64,000 bases of DNA. It comes from UKL13-2 sp044229235. Lineage in GTDB: Bacteria; Pseudomonadota; Gammaproteobacteria; Burkholderiales; Usitatibacteraceae. The stretch spans positions 24,975 through 88,974 of the forward strand of contig JBGATH010000015.1 in NCBI GenBank assembly GCA_044229235.1, read 5' to 3'. How positions within the stretch are numbered: the first letter of the stretch is position 1; the number at the start of each line of letters is the position of its first letter. Below, piece after piece: positions 53,848-62,003 of this stretch. The position numbers and the translations under genes are program-made. The notes under the pieces were generated by a model. That model searched no databases. It was given only the letters and a program-made list of their open reading frames with translations, and was not told the DNA's origin.

Positions 53848-55137
53848 ATGCGCGCCAATCGATTTTCAGTGCGGGAACTTGTATTGCCGGCGGCCAGGAT
53901 CGGCAGGCTGGCGTTGTTCGCTGTGCTGCTCAGCGCTCCGGCATTGTCGGCGCAAGGTGTGAATCCCGCAAGCTCAACACCGGCGAAGGAGGTCGCGCCT
54001 GCCGGCACGCGCCCGCCGGCTGCCGGCGCCATTCGCGCGGACGCGGTGCCCTCGGCAAGAGAAGAGTCCAAAGCCACCGCCAGGGATGCGGGTGCCGACG
54101 ACAAAGCACCAAAACCTGTCGAAAAAGCGGGCGAAAAACCGCTGGCACCGGTGCCGCATGTGGCACTGATATTGCCGCTCGGCTCCAAGGCGTTTGGCAA
54201 GGCCGCTGAAGCCGTCAAGCAGGGCTTCATCGCCGGCGCCGCAGCCGAAGGCAAGAATGCGCCTCCCTACCGCATCTACGAAGCCGCAGATGATACTGCC
54301 GCACTGGCAACCCTGTACCGCAAGGCGGCCGCCGAAAGTGCCACCCTCATCGTCGGCGGACTGACGCGCGACGGAGCCAACATCATGGCGCGGGAGACCG
54401 GTCAGTTGCCGACCCTCGCGCTGAATGCGCCCACCGCAAACGACAGCGATCTTCCCGAGCGCTTCTATCACGTCTCGCTAAGCCTGGAATGGGAGGCCCG
54501 GCTGCTGGCGCGCGCCGTCATGCAGGACGGCGCCAAGCGCGTCGCCATCATTTCGGCGGCGGCGCCATTGGCCAAGCGCGTCCAGGAGAGTTTCGAAAAA
54601 GAGTGGCTGCGCATCGGCGGCGAAATCGCGGCGCGCATTCCCTTCAATGCAGCCGTCGGCAGTGATTCGGCCGAGGGCCAGCGCATCACCGTCGCAATCG
54701 AAAAAGCCATGGCCGACGTTGCCCTGCTTGCGGTTGACCTGAAGGTGGCCCGCTTTGCGCGGCCCTACCTGCCGCCGGGAATGCCGGTATACGCAACCTC
54801 GATGACCATCGATCCGCGCGGCGACGCCATCGAGAACCTCGACATCGACAGCGTGCGCTTTCTGGAAATGCCCTGGTTTGTGCAGCCCGACCATCCCGGC
54901 GTGATGGCCTACACCAAGCCTGGCGAGCCCATGCCCATCGACTTCGAGCGCCTGTATGCGCTCGGCATCGATGCGTGGCGCCTGACACAGTTGATTGCGC
55001 GGCCGGATAATTCAGCGCCGGCGCTTGACGGCGTCACCGGCAAGATCACGCTGGATGGTCGCCAGTTTGTTCGCGCCCTGACCCAGGCAGAGATGCGCGA
55101 CGGCCACCCTGCCCTGTTCAGCAAACCGGCCGAATGA
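53848..55137 (+). CDS. lpoA: LpoA/LppC-like penicillin-binding protein activator
   Basis: 429 aa from the ATG at 53848. A signal-type N-terminus (hydrophobic about 19-33) but no clear lipobox Cys, so its lipid anchor is doubtful. A Pro/Ala-rich stretch (45-95) leads into the LppC periplasmic-binding-like fold: HVALILPLGSKAFGKAAEAV near residue 103, LIVGGLTRDGANIMA, and a C-terminal ALTQAEMRDGHPALFS. In gammaproteobacteria LpoA activates PBP1A. The position before yraN-diaA-dolP supports the family. The N-terminal TPR half of E. coli LpoA is missing, as is common in betaproteobacteria. Confidence 0.87.
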   Translation: MRANRFSVRELVLPAARIGRLALFAVLLSAPALSAQGVNPASSTPAKEVAPAGTRPPAAGAIRADAVPSAREESKATARDAGADDKAPKPVEKAGEKPLAPVPHVALILPLGSKAFGKAAEAVKQGFIAGAAAEGKNAPPYRIYEAADDTAALATLYRKAAAESATLIVGGLTRDGANIMARETGQLPTLALNAPTANDSDLPERFYHVSLSLEWEARLLARAVMQDGAKRVAIISAAAPLAKRVQESFEKEWLRIGGEIAARIPFNAAVGSDSAEGQRITVAIEKAMADVALLAVDLKVARFARPYLPPGMPVYATSMTIDPRGDAIENLDIDSVRFLEMPWFVQPDHPGVMAYTKPGEPMPIDFERLYALGIDAWRLTQLIARPDNSAPALDGVTGKITLDGRQFVRALTQAEMRDGHPALFSKPAE

Positions 55138-55520
55138 AACTTGCCGGGCTGTTCACCACCAAACAGCGCGGTGATGACGCCGAAAGGCTGGCCGAGGACT
55201 TTCTTGGCAAGCAGGGAATGAAGCTGGTGGCGCGCAATTACCGCTGTCGCTTTGGCGAGGTGGATCTGGTCATGCAGCACGGCGCGACCCTGGTATTCGT
55301 GGAAGTACGGCTGCGCAAAAGCGGCGGCCGGCGCGGTGACAACGACTACGGCGGCGCGGCGGCCAGCATTACGGCAAGCAAACAGCGGCGGCTGATCGCG
55401 GCTGCTCAACACTATCTGGCGGGCAGGAAAGAACTGCCGGCCTGCCGCTTCGACGCAGTGTTGTTGAACCAACTGTCCGAAGATGGCATCGAATGGATCC
55501 AGGACGCATTTGCGGCCTAG
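55134..55520 (+). CDS. yraN: UPF0102 endonuclease-like protein YraN
   Basis: 128 aa. Restriction-endonuclease-like fold with GDDAERLAEDFLGKQGMKLV near residue 13, NYRCRFGEVDLVMQHG near 35 and LVFVEVRLRKSGG near 53; D46, E53 and K57-like positions form the putative PD-(D/E)XK site. The biochemical role is unproved. It overlaps the lpoA-like stop as ATGA and is 19 bases before diaA. Confidence 0.92.
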   Translation: MKLAGLFTTKQRGDDAERLAEDFLGKQGMKLVARNYRCRFGEVDLVMQHGATLVFVEVRLRKSGGRRGDNDYGGAAASITASKQRRLIAAAQHYLAGRKELPACRFDAVLLNQLSEDGIEWIQDAFAA

Positions 55521-55539
55521 AAATCCTTAAAATAGCGCC

Positions 55540-56130
55540 ATGAACCTGGAACAACGCATTACCCGCAATTTCGATGAGAGCGCAGCCACCAAGCAACGGG
55601 TGGCCGCGGCACTGGTGCCCGAAGTGGCACGGGCATCACTGGCCATGGTCGCCTGTCTCAAGGGCGGCGGCAAGATCCTGTCCTGCGGCAATGGCGGCTC
55701 GGCCGGCGATGCGCAACATTTCGCGGCGGAACTGGTGGGTCGTTTCGAACGCGAGCGCGAGGAGCTGGCCGCCATCGCGCTGACCACCGACAGCTCCATT
55801 CTTACCGCAGTGGCCAACGACTACTCCTTCGATGAGGTGTTCGCCAAGCAGGTGCGCGGGCTCGGCAAGCCGGGCGACCTGCTGTTCGCCATTTCCACCA
55901 GCGGCAACTCGCGCAATGTTGTCAACGCCATCGAGTCGGCGCACAGGAAATCCATGACCGTGGTGGCCATGACCGGGCGCAACGGCGGAAAAATCGCGAC
56001 CATGCTGGCAGGCGGCGACGTTTTGCTCAATGTCGATTCGCAGGTCACCACGCGCATTCAGGAAGTCCACCTTTTGATGCTGCATTGCCTGTGCGATGCC
56101 ATCGACAACCTACTGTTCGGAGAGAAATGA
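55540..56130 (+). CDS. diaA: SIS-domain protein DiaA/GmhA-like
   Basis: 196 aa. SIS domain with GGKILSCGNGGSAGDAQHFA near residue 39 and LLFAISTSGNSRNVVNAI near 111. DiaA binds DnaA and helps it assemble at oriC; GmhA is sedoheptulose-7-phosphate isomerase for LPS heptose. The two are close relatives, and the yraN-diaA-dolP context favours DiaA. Its stop overlaps the dolP start. Confidence 0.87.
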   Translation: MNLEQRITRNFDESAATKQRVAAALVPEVARASLAMVACLKGGGKILSCGNGGSAGDAQHFAAELVGRFEREREELAAIALTTDSSILTAVANDYSFDEVFAKQVRGLGKPGDLLFAISTSGNSRNVVNAIESAHRKSMTVVAMTGRNGGKIATMLAGGDVLLNVDSQVTTRIQEVHLLMLHCLCDAIDNLLFGEK

Positions 56131-56720
56131 TGTCCATCCCCATGCGCGCCATCGGACTTGTCCTGCTCACCTGCGCAGCGCTGCTGCTGCAGGGCTGTTT
56201 TACCCTCGCCGCCACCGGCATCGGCGCCACCGCCCTTGCCGTCGATGACCGCCGGCCGATCGGCATCCAGGTGGAGGACGAAAACGTCGAATGGAAGGCA
56301 CGCAAACTGCAACTTGAGAACTACAAGGATGCGCACGTCAATTTCACCAGCTTCAACCTGCACATGCTGCTCACCGGCGAGGCGCCCAACGAGCAGATGA
56401 AGAAGGACATCGCCGAATCGATCAGCAAGATTCCCAGCGTGAAGCAGGTCACCAATGAACTGGCGGTGGCGGGCAATTCTTCGGTGGTGGCCCGCAGCGG
56501 CGATACGCTCACCACCGCCAGCGTCAAGACCCGCTTCATCGGCAACAAGGTGTTTGCCGCCAATCATGTGAAGGTGGTGACCGAGGCCGGGACGGTGTAC
56601 CTGATGGGGATCGTCACGAAGGAAGAAGGCGATGCGGCGGCCGACATTGCGCGCAACACCGCCGGCGTGTCGCGAGTGGTGAAAGTGCTCGAGATCGTCG
56701 ACCAACTCGCCAAGCGATGA
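56127..56720 (+). CDS. dolP: BON-domain outer-membrane lipoprotein DolP
   Basis: 197 aa from the ATG at 56127 (an ATG follows at once at 56130). Lipoprotein signal with lipobox LLQGC (Cys24). Two BON domains: about 50-115 (LHMLLTGEAPNEQMKKDIAE region) and about 125-195 (VYLMGIVTKEEGDAAADIA). DolP (formerly YraP) keeps the outer membrane tight and supports BamA and peptidoglycan-amidase regulation. It overlaps diaA and the TPR methyltransferase gene by four bases each. Confidence 0.92.
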   Translation: MMSIPMRAIGLVLLTCAALLLQGCFTLAATGIGATALAVDDRRPIGIQVEDENVEWKARKLQLENYKDAHVNFTSFNLHMLLTGEAPNEQMKKDIAESISKIPSVKQVTNELAVAGNSSVVARSGDTLTTASVKTRFIGNKVFAANHVKVVTEAGTVYLMGIVTKEEGDAAADIARNTAGVSRVVKVLEIVDQLAKR

Positions 56721-58159
56721 CCGGCGCAGCGCCAGCCGGTGCCGCGGCGGATCAGCCGGCGATCGACGCAATCAAGGCTCGCATCGCAGCCGGCGACCTG
56801 GCAACGGCCAGGCATGCATGTGAAGAGTTTCTCGAGCGCATCACGGATGCCGTGCGCCAGTCGCCGGTGCGCGCGTGGCTGGGCGTGGTTGAACAGCGTT
56901 CAGGCTCGCTGGCGGCCGCGGTTGAACAATACGAACTGGCGCTGAAATCGGACCCGAACAATGCCCGGCTGACGGTGCAACTGGGCTTGACGCATTTCCA
57001 GCTCAAGAACATGGCGCGCGCCGCCGAGCTGTATCACGCGGCTATCGCCCTCGAGCCGGGCTTTCCGCTGGCGCACTACAACCTGGGCCTGGTGCAGTTC
57101 GAAAACCGCGACTGGTCCGGGGCGCGCCTTTCTTTCGAGAACGCGTTGCATCGGCAACCGCGCTTTCCGGAAGCGCTGACCAACCTGGCCAACACCCTGG
57201 TCAAGCTGGATGAACCCGACCTGGCGCTGCGCTGCTACCAGCAGGCTATCCACCTCAATCCGCGGATTGCCACCGCGCACAGCGGCATGGCACTCATCCA
57301 TTTGCGGCGGCAGCAGCGCGGTCCGGCCATGCGTTGCCTCGAGGCGGCGGTGGCGAACGACCCGAACCTGCTGGATGCCTGGCTGGACCTGGCTGACTGC
57401 CATCACCGCGAAGGCGACGACGCCAAAGCCATCGCCTGCGTGTCCGAAGTGCTGAAGCGCGATCCGGATAACGAGACCGCGCGATTCGAATTGGCCCTCT
57501 ACTCGGGCGGCCAGCCGGAGTCGGCGCCGGCCGCCATGGTGGAACGCATTTTTGACGGCATGGCCGAGATTTTCGACGAACACCTCATCGGCCGGCTTGG
57601 TTACCGCACGCCGGAACTGCTGCTGGCGGAACTCGAACGGTGGCTCACGGCCTTTCCGCTGCAACATGGACGCAAGCCCGATGTACTTGATCTGGGCTGC
57701 GGTACCGGCCTGTTCGGCGTCGTGGTGCGGCCGTTCGCGGCCCGGCTTGCCGGCGTCGATCTGTCGAAGGGCATGCTGGAACAGGCACGCGTTCGCGGCA
57801 TTTACGACCTCCTGGACGACGGCGATATCCAGGCGTGGCTGGCGACGCACCCGGAACCTGCCGATCTGATTGCCGCGACGGATGTGCTGGTTTATGTCGG
57901 CCGCCTCGAGGGCATCTTTGCGGAAGTCACCAGACACTTGTCGCCGGGCGGATTGTTTGCATTCTCCATCGAGTCGCCGGTCGACCTCGTCGAAGACATG
58001 AAGCTGCAGGCGGCAGGCCGGTACGCTCATGCCAAGGCCTATATTGATCGGCTGGCGCAGGAACATGGCATGCCGGTCATTCAGCGGCTCGATTCGGTGA
58101 TTCGCACGGAACATGCGAAACCGGTGCACGGCTGCCTGTACGTATTGCAAAAATCCTGA
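56717..58159 (+). CDS. TPR-repeat methyltransferase
   Basis: 480 aa. Residues about 10-260 form around six TPR units, for example AAVEQYELALKSDPNNA near residue 67 and ALRCYQQAIHLNPRIA near 172. Residues 265-480 are a class I methyltransferase: AEIFDEHLIGRLGYRTPELL, motif I VLDLGCGTGLFGVVV near 325 and the late LFAFSIESP strand. The same TPR-MTase layout is found near glycan or protein-modification genes, and the substrate is unknown. It is translationally coupled to dolP. Confidence 0.85.
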   Translation: MTGAAPAGAAADQPAIDAIKARIAAGDLATARHACEEFLERITDAVRQSPVRAWLGVVEQRSGSLAAAVEQYELALKSDPNNARLTVQLGLTHFQLKNMARAAELYHAAIALEPGFPLAHYNLGLVQFENRDWSGARLSFENALHRQPRFPEALTNLANTLVKLDEPDLALRCYQQAIHLNPRIATAHSGMALIHLRRQQRGPAMRCLEAAVANDPNLLDAWLDLADCHHREGDDAKAIACVSEVLKRDPDNETARFELALYSGGQPESAPAAMVERIFDGMAEIFDEHLIGRLGYRTPELLLAELERWLTAFPLQHGRKPDVLDLGCGTGLFGVVVRPFAARLAGVDLSKGMLEQARVRGIYDLLDDGDIQAWLATHPEPADLIAATDVLVYVGRLEGIFAEVTRHLSPGGLFAFSIESPVDLVEDMKLQAAGRYAHAKAYIDRLAQEHGMPVIQRLDSVIRTEHAKPVHGCLYVLQKS

Positions 58160-58162
58160 GCA

Positions 58163-58190
58163 CGGCGCCGGCACCGGCCGGGCGGCGCCG
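58163..58190. terminator. hairpin between convergent genes
   Basis: Two copies of the self-complementary CGGCGCCG (58163-58170 and 58183-58190) form an 8-bp stem with a 12-base loop in the 33-base gap between the convergent TPR-methyltransferase and SnoaL-like genes. No T-run. Confidence 0.4.
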
Positions 58191-58192
58191 GT

Positions 58193-58621
58193 CTAGCCGG
58201 CGCGCTTTTTCAGCCAGCGCATGAGACCGCCCACCAGAGGCAGCTGCTCGTAGAGTTCTCCGGCCGCGTCCCAGTAGTCGCGGTGATAGGCCACGCGCCC
58301 ATCCGCAGCGAAGCGAATGTGTGACGCGCCGTGAATACGCCGCGCCAGCTCCGGCTTGAGATCGCGGATGCGAAAATCAAAGTCCCAGATTAGCATCACG
58401 CCATGCGCCTGCTCGATGGTCTCGACGATGGTAAAGCGCGGCTCGATCAGGCGCACGAACATGTCGGCAAAAACATGCTTGATCGGCGCGAGGCCGGTGA
58501 CTTCATTGAAGGGGTCGCGAAAGTAGGCGTCATCGCTGTAGACCTCGCCGATGCGCTCGACCGCGTCCGGTGTCAGCGTCTGCCAGTACTGGATGAGTCG
58601 TTTCAGGGCTTCGCTTTGCAT
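58193..58621 (-). CDS. SnoaL-like/NTF2-fold protein
   Basis: 142 aa. NTF2-like fold: LKRLIQYWQTLTPDAVERIG, VYSDDAYFRDPFNEVTG near residue 27 and HIRFAADGRVAYHRDYWDAA near 103. This subgroup has a typical place in the SDR/Cfa/DUF1365 lipid-modification cluster. It may bind or isomerise a small hydrophobic intermediate; no reaction is known. It lies 17 bases after the SDR gene. Confidence 0.83.
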   Translation of the reverse strand: MQSEALKRLIQYWQTLTPDAVERIGEVYSDDAYFRDPFNEVTGLAPIKHVFADMFVRLIEPRFTIVETIEQAHGVMLIWDFDFRIRDLKPELARRIHGASHIRFAADGRVAYHRDYWDAAGELYEQLPLVGGLMRWLKKRAG

Positions 58622-58638
58622 GACCTCGCCTCCAACGG

Positions 58639-59427
58639 CTAGAGCTTCGTGGTTTTCCGGACAGCCGGAAAATACAGGCTGTAGGGCAGGTGCCGCAAGG
58701 TTTTCAGCATGCGCGTGAATGTCTTCGGGAAATGGATTTCAAATTCGCCTTTGCCAAATCCGCTGATGATTTCGGCGGCGGCTTCTTCCGGCGAGATGAT
58801 GTAGGGCATGTCGAAATCATTCTTGTCGGTCATCGGCGTCTTCACGAATCCGGGGTTGATGACGTACACGTCGAGCCCCTTGGGCTTGAGATCGATGTAG
58901 AGGGTTTCGGCCAGATTGATCAACGCTGCCTTGGTCGGTCCATAGACCAGGCTCTTGGGCAGGCCGCGATACCCGGCCACGCTGGACACCAGCGCGATGC
59001 CGCCAGACTTGGCAGCCATGAAGCGGGGAATGACGACGGACAGGCCGTTGAGGAACCCCTCCCAATTGGTCGCCAGCATCTGTTTGGCCACCTTCAGGTC
59101 GAGCTCCCAGGCGCGCATCGCGGTGTAATCGCCGGCCATGAATACCACCAGGTCGTAGCCGCCCCAGGCCCGCACCAGCGTTTTTTCCGCGGCAGCAATG
59201 GTCTCGACTTTGGTGATGTCGAGCGGCAGCGCCAGCGTGGTCTGGCCGGCAGTGGCATCGAGTCCGTTGGCGAGCTGCCGCAGCTTTTCCTCGCTGCGCG
59301 CCGACAGCGCCACCCGCGCCTTGCGCGCGTGCAGCTGCGAGGCGAGCGCAGCGCCGATGCCGGTCGACGCGCCAATGATCCACACGCGCTTTTTCGACCA
59401 GTCGGTGATTTTGGGATTGAGTGACAT
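58639..59427 (-). CDS. short-chain dehydrogenase/reductase
   Basis: 262 aa. Rossmann start WIIGASTGIGAALASQL (16-32), catalytic Ser in ALVSSVAGYRG near residue 152, and YxxxK in LVYGPTKAALIN near 160. Classical SDR with NAD(P) specificity not obvious. It sits between repeat copy B and the SnoaL-like gene, and is one of the core genes of the lipid-modification cluster. The substrate is unknown. Confidence 0.88.
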   Translation of the reverse strand: MSLNPKITDWSKKRVWIIGASTGIGAALASQLHARKARVALSARSEEKLRQLANGLDATAGQTTLALPLDITKVETIAAAEKTLVRAWGGYDLVVFMAGDYTAMRAWELDLKVAKQMLATNWEGFLNGLSVVIPRFMAAKSGGIALVSSVAGYRGLPKSLVYGPTKAALINLAETLYIDLKPKGLDVYVINPGFVKTPMTDKNDFDMPYIISPEEAAAEIISGFGKGEFEIHFPKTFTRMLKTLRHLPYSLYFPAVRKTTKL

Positions 59428-59466
59428 CGTGACCTTTCAGGCGGCATTCCGCCAAGGATAAGTGCA

Positions 59467-59535
59467 GCAAACTCCAGCATTGGCGCGGCTTTCAGGCCAG
59501 AAAGTGCTGAAGAGGCGCGCCAATGCTGGAGTTTT
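59467..59535 (+). repeat. dispersed palindromic repeat, copy B (DUF3833/SDR gap)
   Basis: AACTCCAGCATTGGCGCG and CGCGCCAATGCTGGAGTT are exact reverse complements over 18 bases at the two ends of the element. This is the most regular of the four copies. It fills the 121-base gap between the DUF3833 and SDR genes. Confidence 0.88.
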
Positions 59536-59548
59536 CCGATGAAGCCGA

Positions 59549-60070
59549 TCAGCGCTTGCGGAAGAAGATGGTGATCTCGGCAAACTTCACGCCGAATTTC
59601 GACATGGTGGTGCGGTTGGTCAGCGTCCGCTCGTCGACCATCCACATCCAGTCATCCATGTTCATCTCGTAGCCGCCGACATCGGCCGGGAGCTTGAGCA
59701 CGTATTGCCATTGCAGGGTGTTGCCGGCGGCCTCACCGAGCGCTTCGCCGACCACATCGCCAGCGGTGCCCACATAGCGATCGCCGTTCTTGCGAATCTT
59801 CCAGACCCGCTTTTCGGTCTTGCCGTCCGACCACCGGAACGACTCGTCGAGCGTGCCTTCGCTGCCGCTCCACGTGCAGTCGATTTCGACCACCATGCGC
59901 CGCAATACTTTTCCGGAGCGGTCCTGCACCATGCCCCAGCCATCGACCTTGCCGTTGAAATAGGTCGCAAGATCGAGTTTCGGCGTTTCGCCCGCGTAGT
60001 CCTGCGGCTTGACGCTGGCGCAACCCACCAGCAAACCGCACAGCACCAACGACACCCAGCGTTTAATCAT
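59549..60070 (-). CDS. DUF3833 lipoprotein
   Basis: 173 aa. Lipoprotein signal with lipobox LLVGC (Cys17). The rest is the DUF3833 beta-rich domain: LDLATYFNGKVDGWGMVQDR near residue 33, VEIDCTWSGSEGTLDESF near 61 and MDDWMWMVDERTLTNRTTMS near 138. It should be a periplasmic or outer-membrane lipoprotein. Its function is unproved; it travels with Cfa, SDR and DUF1365 genes. Its start overlaps the MFS stop by four bases. Confidence 0.88.
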   Translation of the reverse strand: MIKRWVSLVLCGLLVGCASVKPQDYAGETPKLDLATYFNGKVDGWGMVQDRSGKVLRRMVVEIDCTWSGSEGTLDESFRWSDGKTEKRVWKIRKNGDRYVGTAGDVVGEALGEAAGNTLQWQYVLKLPADVGGYEMNMDDWMWMVDERTLTNRTTMSKFGVKFAEITIFFRKR

Positions 60071-61428
60071 GGTGTTGCCTCCCCGAGTTGAGCCCGCGCG
60101 GCCGTCGCCGGGCGAAAGAATGGCGACCGGACCAGCGTGATCGCAGCCAGCGCTTTCAACCCGCAGGGCAGCAAGGCGTAAATGGCCGACAGGTACATCA
60201 GCGCCTGCGGCGCGGTGGTGACCTTGGACTGGTAGCCAAGCATCGCCAGCGCCGGCAGGGCAATGCCCGCAGCGAGCGCAAGGTTCATCTTGGTCACGAG
60301 GTTCCAGAGTCCGAAGTAAGCGCCTTCATTGCGCCCGAGGCCGGCGCGTTCATCGACGTCGATGACATCGGCCAGGATCGATGGCGGCAGCGCCAGATCG
60401 GCACCCAATCCCAGCCCCGACATGATGCAAATGACCATGAATGGAATCGCATCGCCCGCACCCAGCAGGAACGCCCAGACGAAGGCTACGATGGACAGCA
60501 CCATGCCGACAAACCAGGCGCGTCCCTTGCCGATGCGTGCCGACAGCCAGACCCACAGCGGCATGCCCAGTGCGCCGGCGGCAAAGTAGGCGATGAGAAA
60601 GTGCGCCGACCAGTCAGGACGCTGCACCACATCCTCGATGAAAAACAGCACCAGTGTCGCCGGAATGGCGGCGGCGATGCCGTTGAACATGAACACCATC
60701 AGCAGGCGATTGAACAGCGCATTGCGAAACGGTTTGAGCATGGCGCGGAACGCATCGCGGCCGGCGGCATGGGTGCGTACCGCGGCAGACGGCGAGAACT
60801 TGATCGTGACCACCATCAGCAGCAGCACCAGCGGCAGGAACAGCCAGGCGAAGGTGGCGTACCCCTCGCGCGGCCCCTGCGATTTCGACAGGATATCCGG
60901 CAGCGCCGCGGCCAGGAACACGCCGACCAGGCCAAGGCCTTCACGGATCGAGGTCACCCGGGTGCGCTCCAGCGGATGGTCGGAGATCTCGGCCCCGTAG
61001 GCCTGGTAGCTGATCTGCACCATGCTGAACGCGGTGTACACCAGCATCAGCATGGCGATGAACCACCAGGTGAGCGCGCCGGTTTCCCACTGCGGCGGCC
61101 GGAACAGTCCCAGCATTCCCATCGCCAGGAAGGGTACGCCGACGCCCACCCACAGCATGCGGCCGCCCTTGCCCTGCCGGGTGGCATCACTCCAGTAACC
61201 GAGCAGCGGATCCTGCACCGCATCGAATACGCGCGCCGCGAGCAGCAGCCCACCAATCGCGGCCAGATTGAGGCCCATGACATCCGCGTAGAACTTCGGC
61301 ACATGCACGTAGATGGGCAATGCCGCCATTGCCAGCGGAATCGCCATCACCCCGTATGCGGCCAGCCGCCACAGCGGCACAGGCGCGGCGGGCGCCGGCA
61401 TTTGCGCGGCTTCGGCGTGGGGGCTCAC
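60067..61428 (-). CDS. MFS transporter, GPH/MelB-like
   Basis: 453 aa with about twelve membrane segments. The N-half has MAALPIYVHVPKFYADVMGL near residue 35 and RVFDAVQDPLLGYWSDATRQ near 68, with the D-x-x-x-D-P loop of the GPH (glycoside-pentoside-hexuronide) family. The middle loop carries ERTRVTSIREGLGL, and the C-half has LIAYFAAGALGMPLW. In this cluster it may be a lipid or fatty-acid-derivative carrier rather than a sugar symporter. It overlaps DUF3833. Confidence 0.86.
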   Translation of the reverse strand: MSPHAEAAQMPAPAAPVPLWRLAAYGVMAIPLAMAALPIYVHVPKFYADVMGLNLAAIGGLLLAARVFDAVQDPLLGYWSDATRQGKGGRMLWVGVGVPFLAMGMLGLFRPPQWETGALTWWFIAMLMLVYTAFSMVQISYQAYGAEISDHPLERTRVTSIREGLGLVGVFLAAALPDILSKSQGPREGYATFAWLFLPLVLLLMVVTIKFSPSAAVRTHAAGRDAFRAMLKPFRNALFNRLLMVFMFNGIAAAIPATLVLFFIEDVVQRPDWSAHFLIAYFAAGALGMPLWVWLSARIGKGRAWFVGMVLSIVAFVWAFLLGAGDAIPFMVICIMSGLGLGADLALPPSILADVIDVDERAGLGRNEGAYFGLWNLVTKMNLALAAGIALPALAMLGYQSKVTTAPQALMYLSAIYALLPCGLKALAAITLVRSPFFRPATAARAQLGEATP

Positions 61429-61437
61429 GGTTTCCGC

Positions 61438-61995
61438 TTACTGGGTCTGCTGACCCAGCAGCTTGCTGCGCACGCCGGGGGCGCTGGTCTTGTCCGACAG
61501 CCAGATATCAAAGAAGGCGCGGGCAAACTCAGGATCGGGGATCGATGCAATCAGTTTTTCGCGATTGTAGAAACGCGCTTCCTTGCCGGGAATCGACACG
61601 CCGATGAGGGCATCGCCCGCCTTGACGTCGGGGAATACCTTGGCCATCAGTTCGCCCCAGCGCTTGAGCTTGTCCTCGTCCTTGACGCCGATGCCGCGCA
61701 TTTCGGTGACGCTGCGCTCGGCGATGTCCTTGCCCTTGAGCGACATGTCGTACACAAGCTCGAGCGCGAACGGTTCGGCATGCGTGAACCGCGACATGAG
61801 TGTCCACAGCCGCACGTCGTACACCTTCAGCCCGAAAAAGCGCATGGTGCCTTCGCCTTGCATCGTCAGGTTGGGTGCGGCCGCCGCAACCGGCGCGGCA
61901 AGTGTCTGCGCTGCGGCCGGCATCGCTGCCAGCGCGGCCAGGCACGTCATCGCCAGCACGCCATGCAGCCATCGATTTGCGCGAAGTAACATCAT
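61438..61995 (-). CDS. chalcone isomerase-like periplasmic protein
   Basis: 185 aa from the ATG at 61995 (ATG doublet, with AAAGGAG just upstream). A signal peptide (cleavage near AAAQT, residue 31) precedes the chalcone-isomerase-like domain: GEGTMRFFGLKVYDVRLWTL near residue 48, FALELVYDMSLKGKDIAERS and FYNREKLIASIPDPEFARAF. In bacteria this fold binds fatty acids or acts on lipid-like substrates. It lies 8 bases after the Cfa-like gene. Confidence 0.87.
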   Translation of the reverse strand: MMLLRANRWLHGVLAMTCLAALAAMPAAAQTLAAPVAAAAPNLTMQGEGTMRFFGLKVYDVRLWTLMSRFTHAEPFALELVYDMSLKGKDIAERSVTEMRGIGVKDEDKLKRWGELMAKVFPDVKAGDALIGVSIPGKEARFYNREKLIASIPDPEFARAFFDIWLSDKTSAPGVRSKLLGQQTQ

Positions 61996-62003
61996 TGCTC
62001 CTT

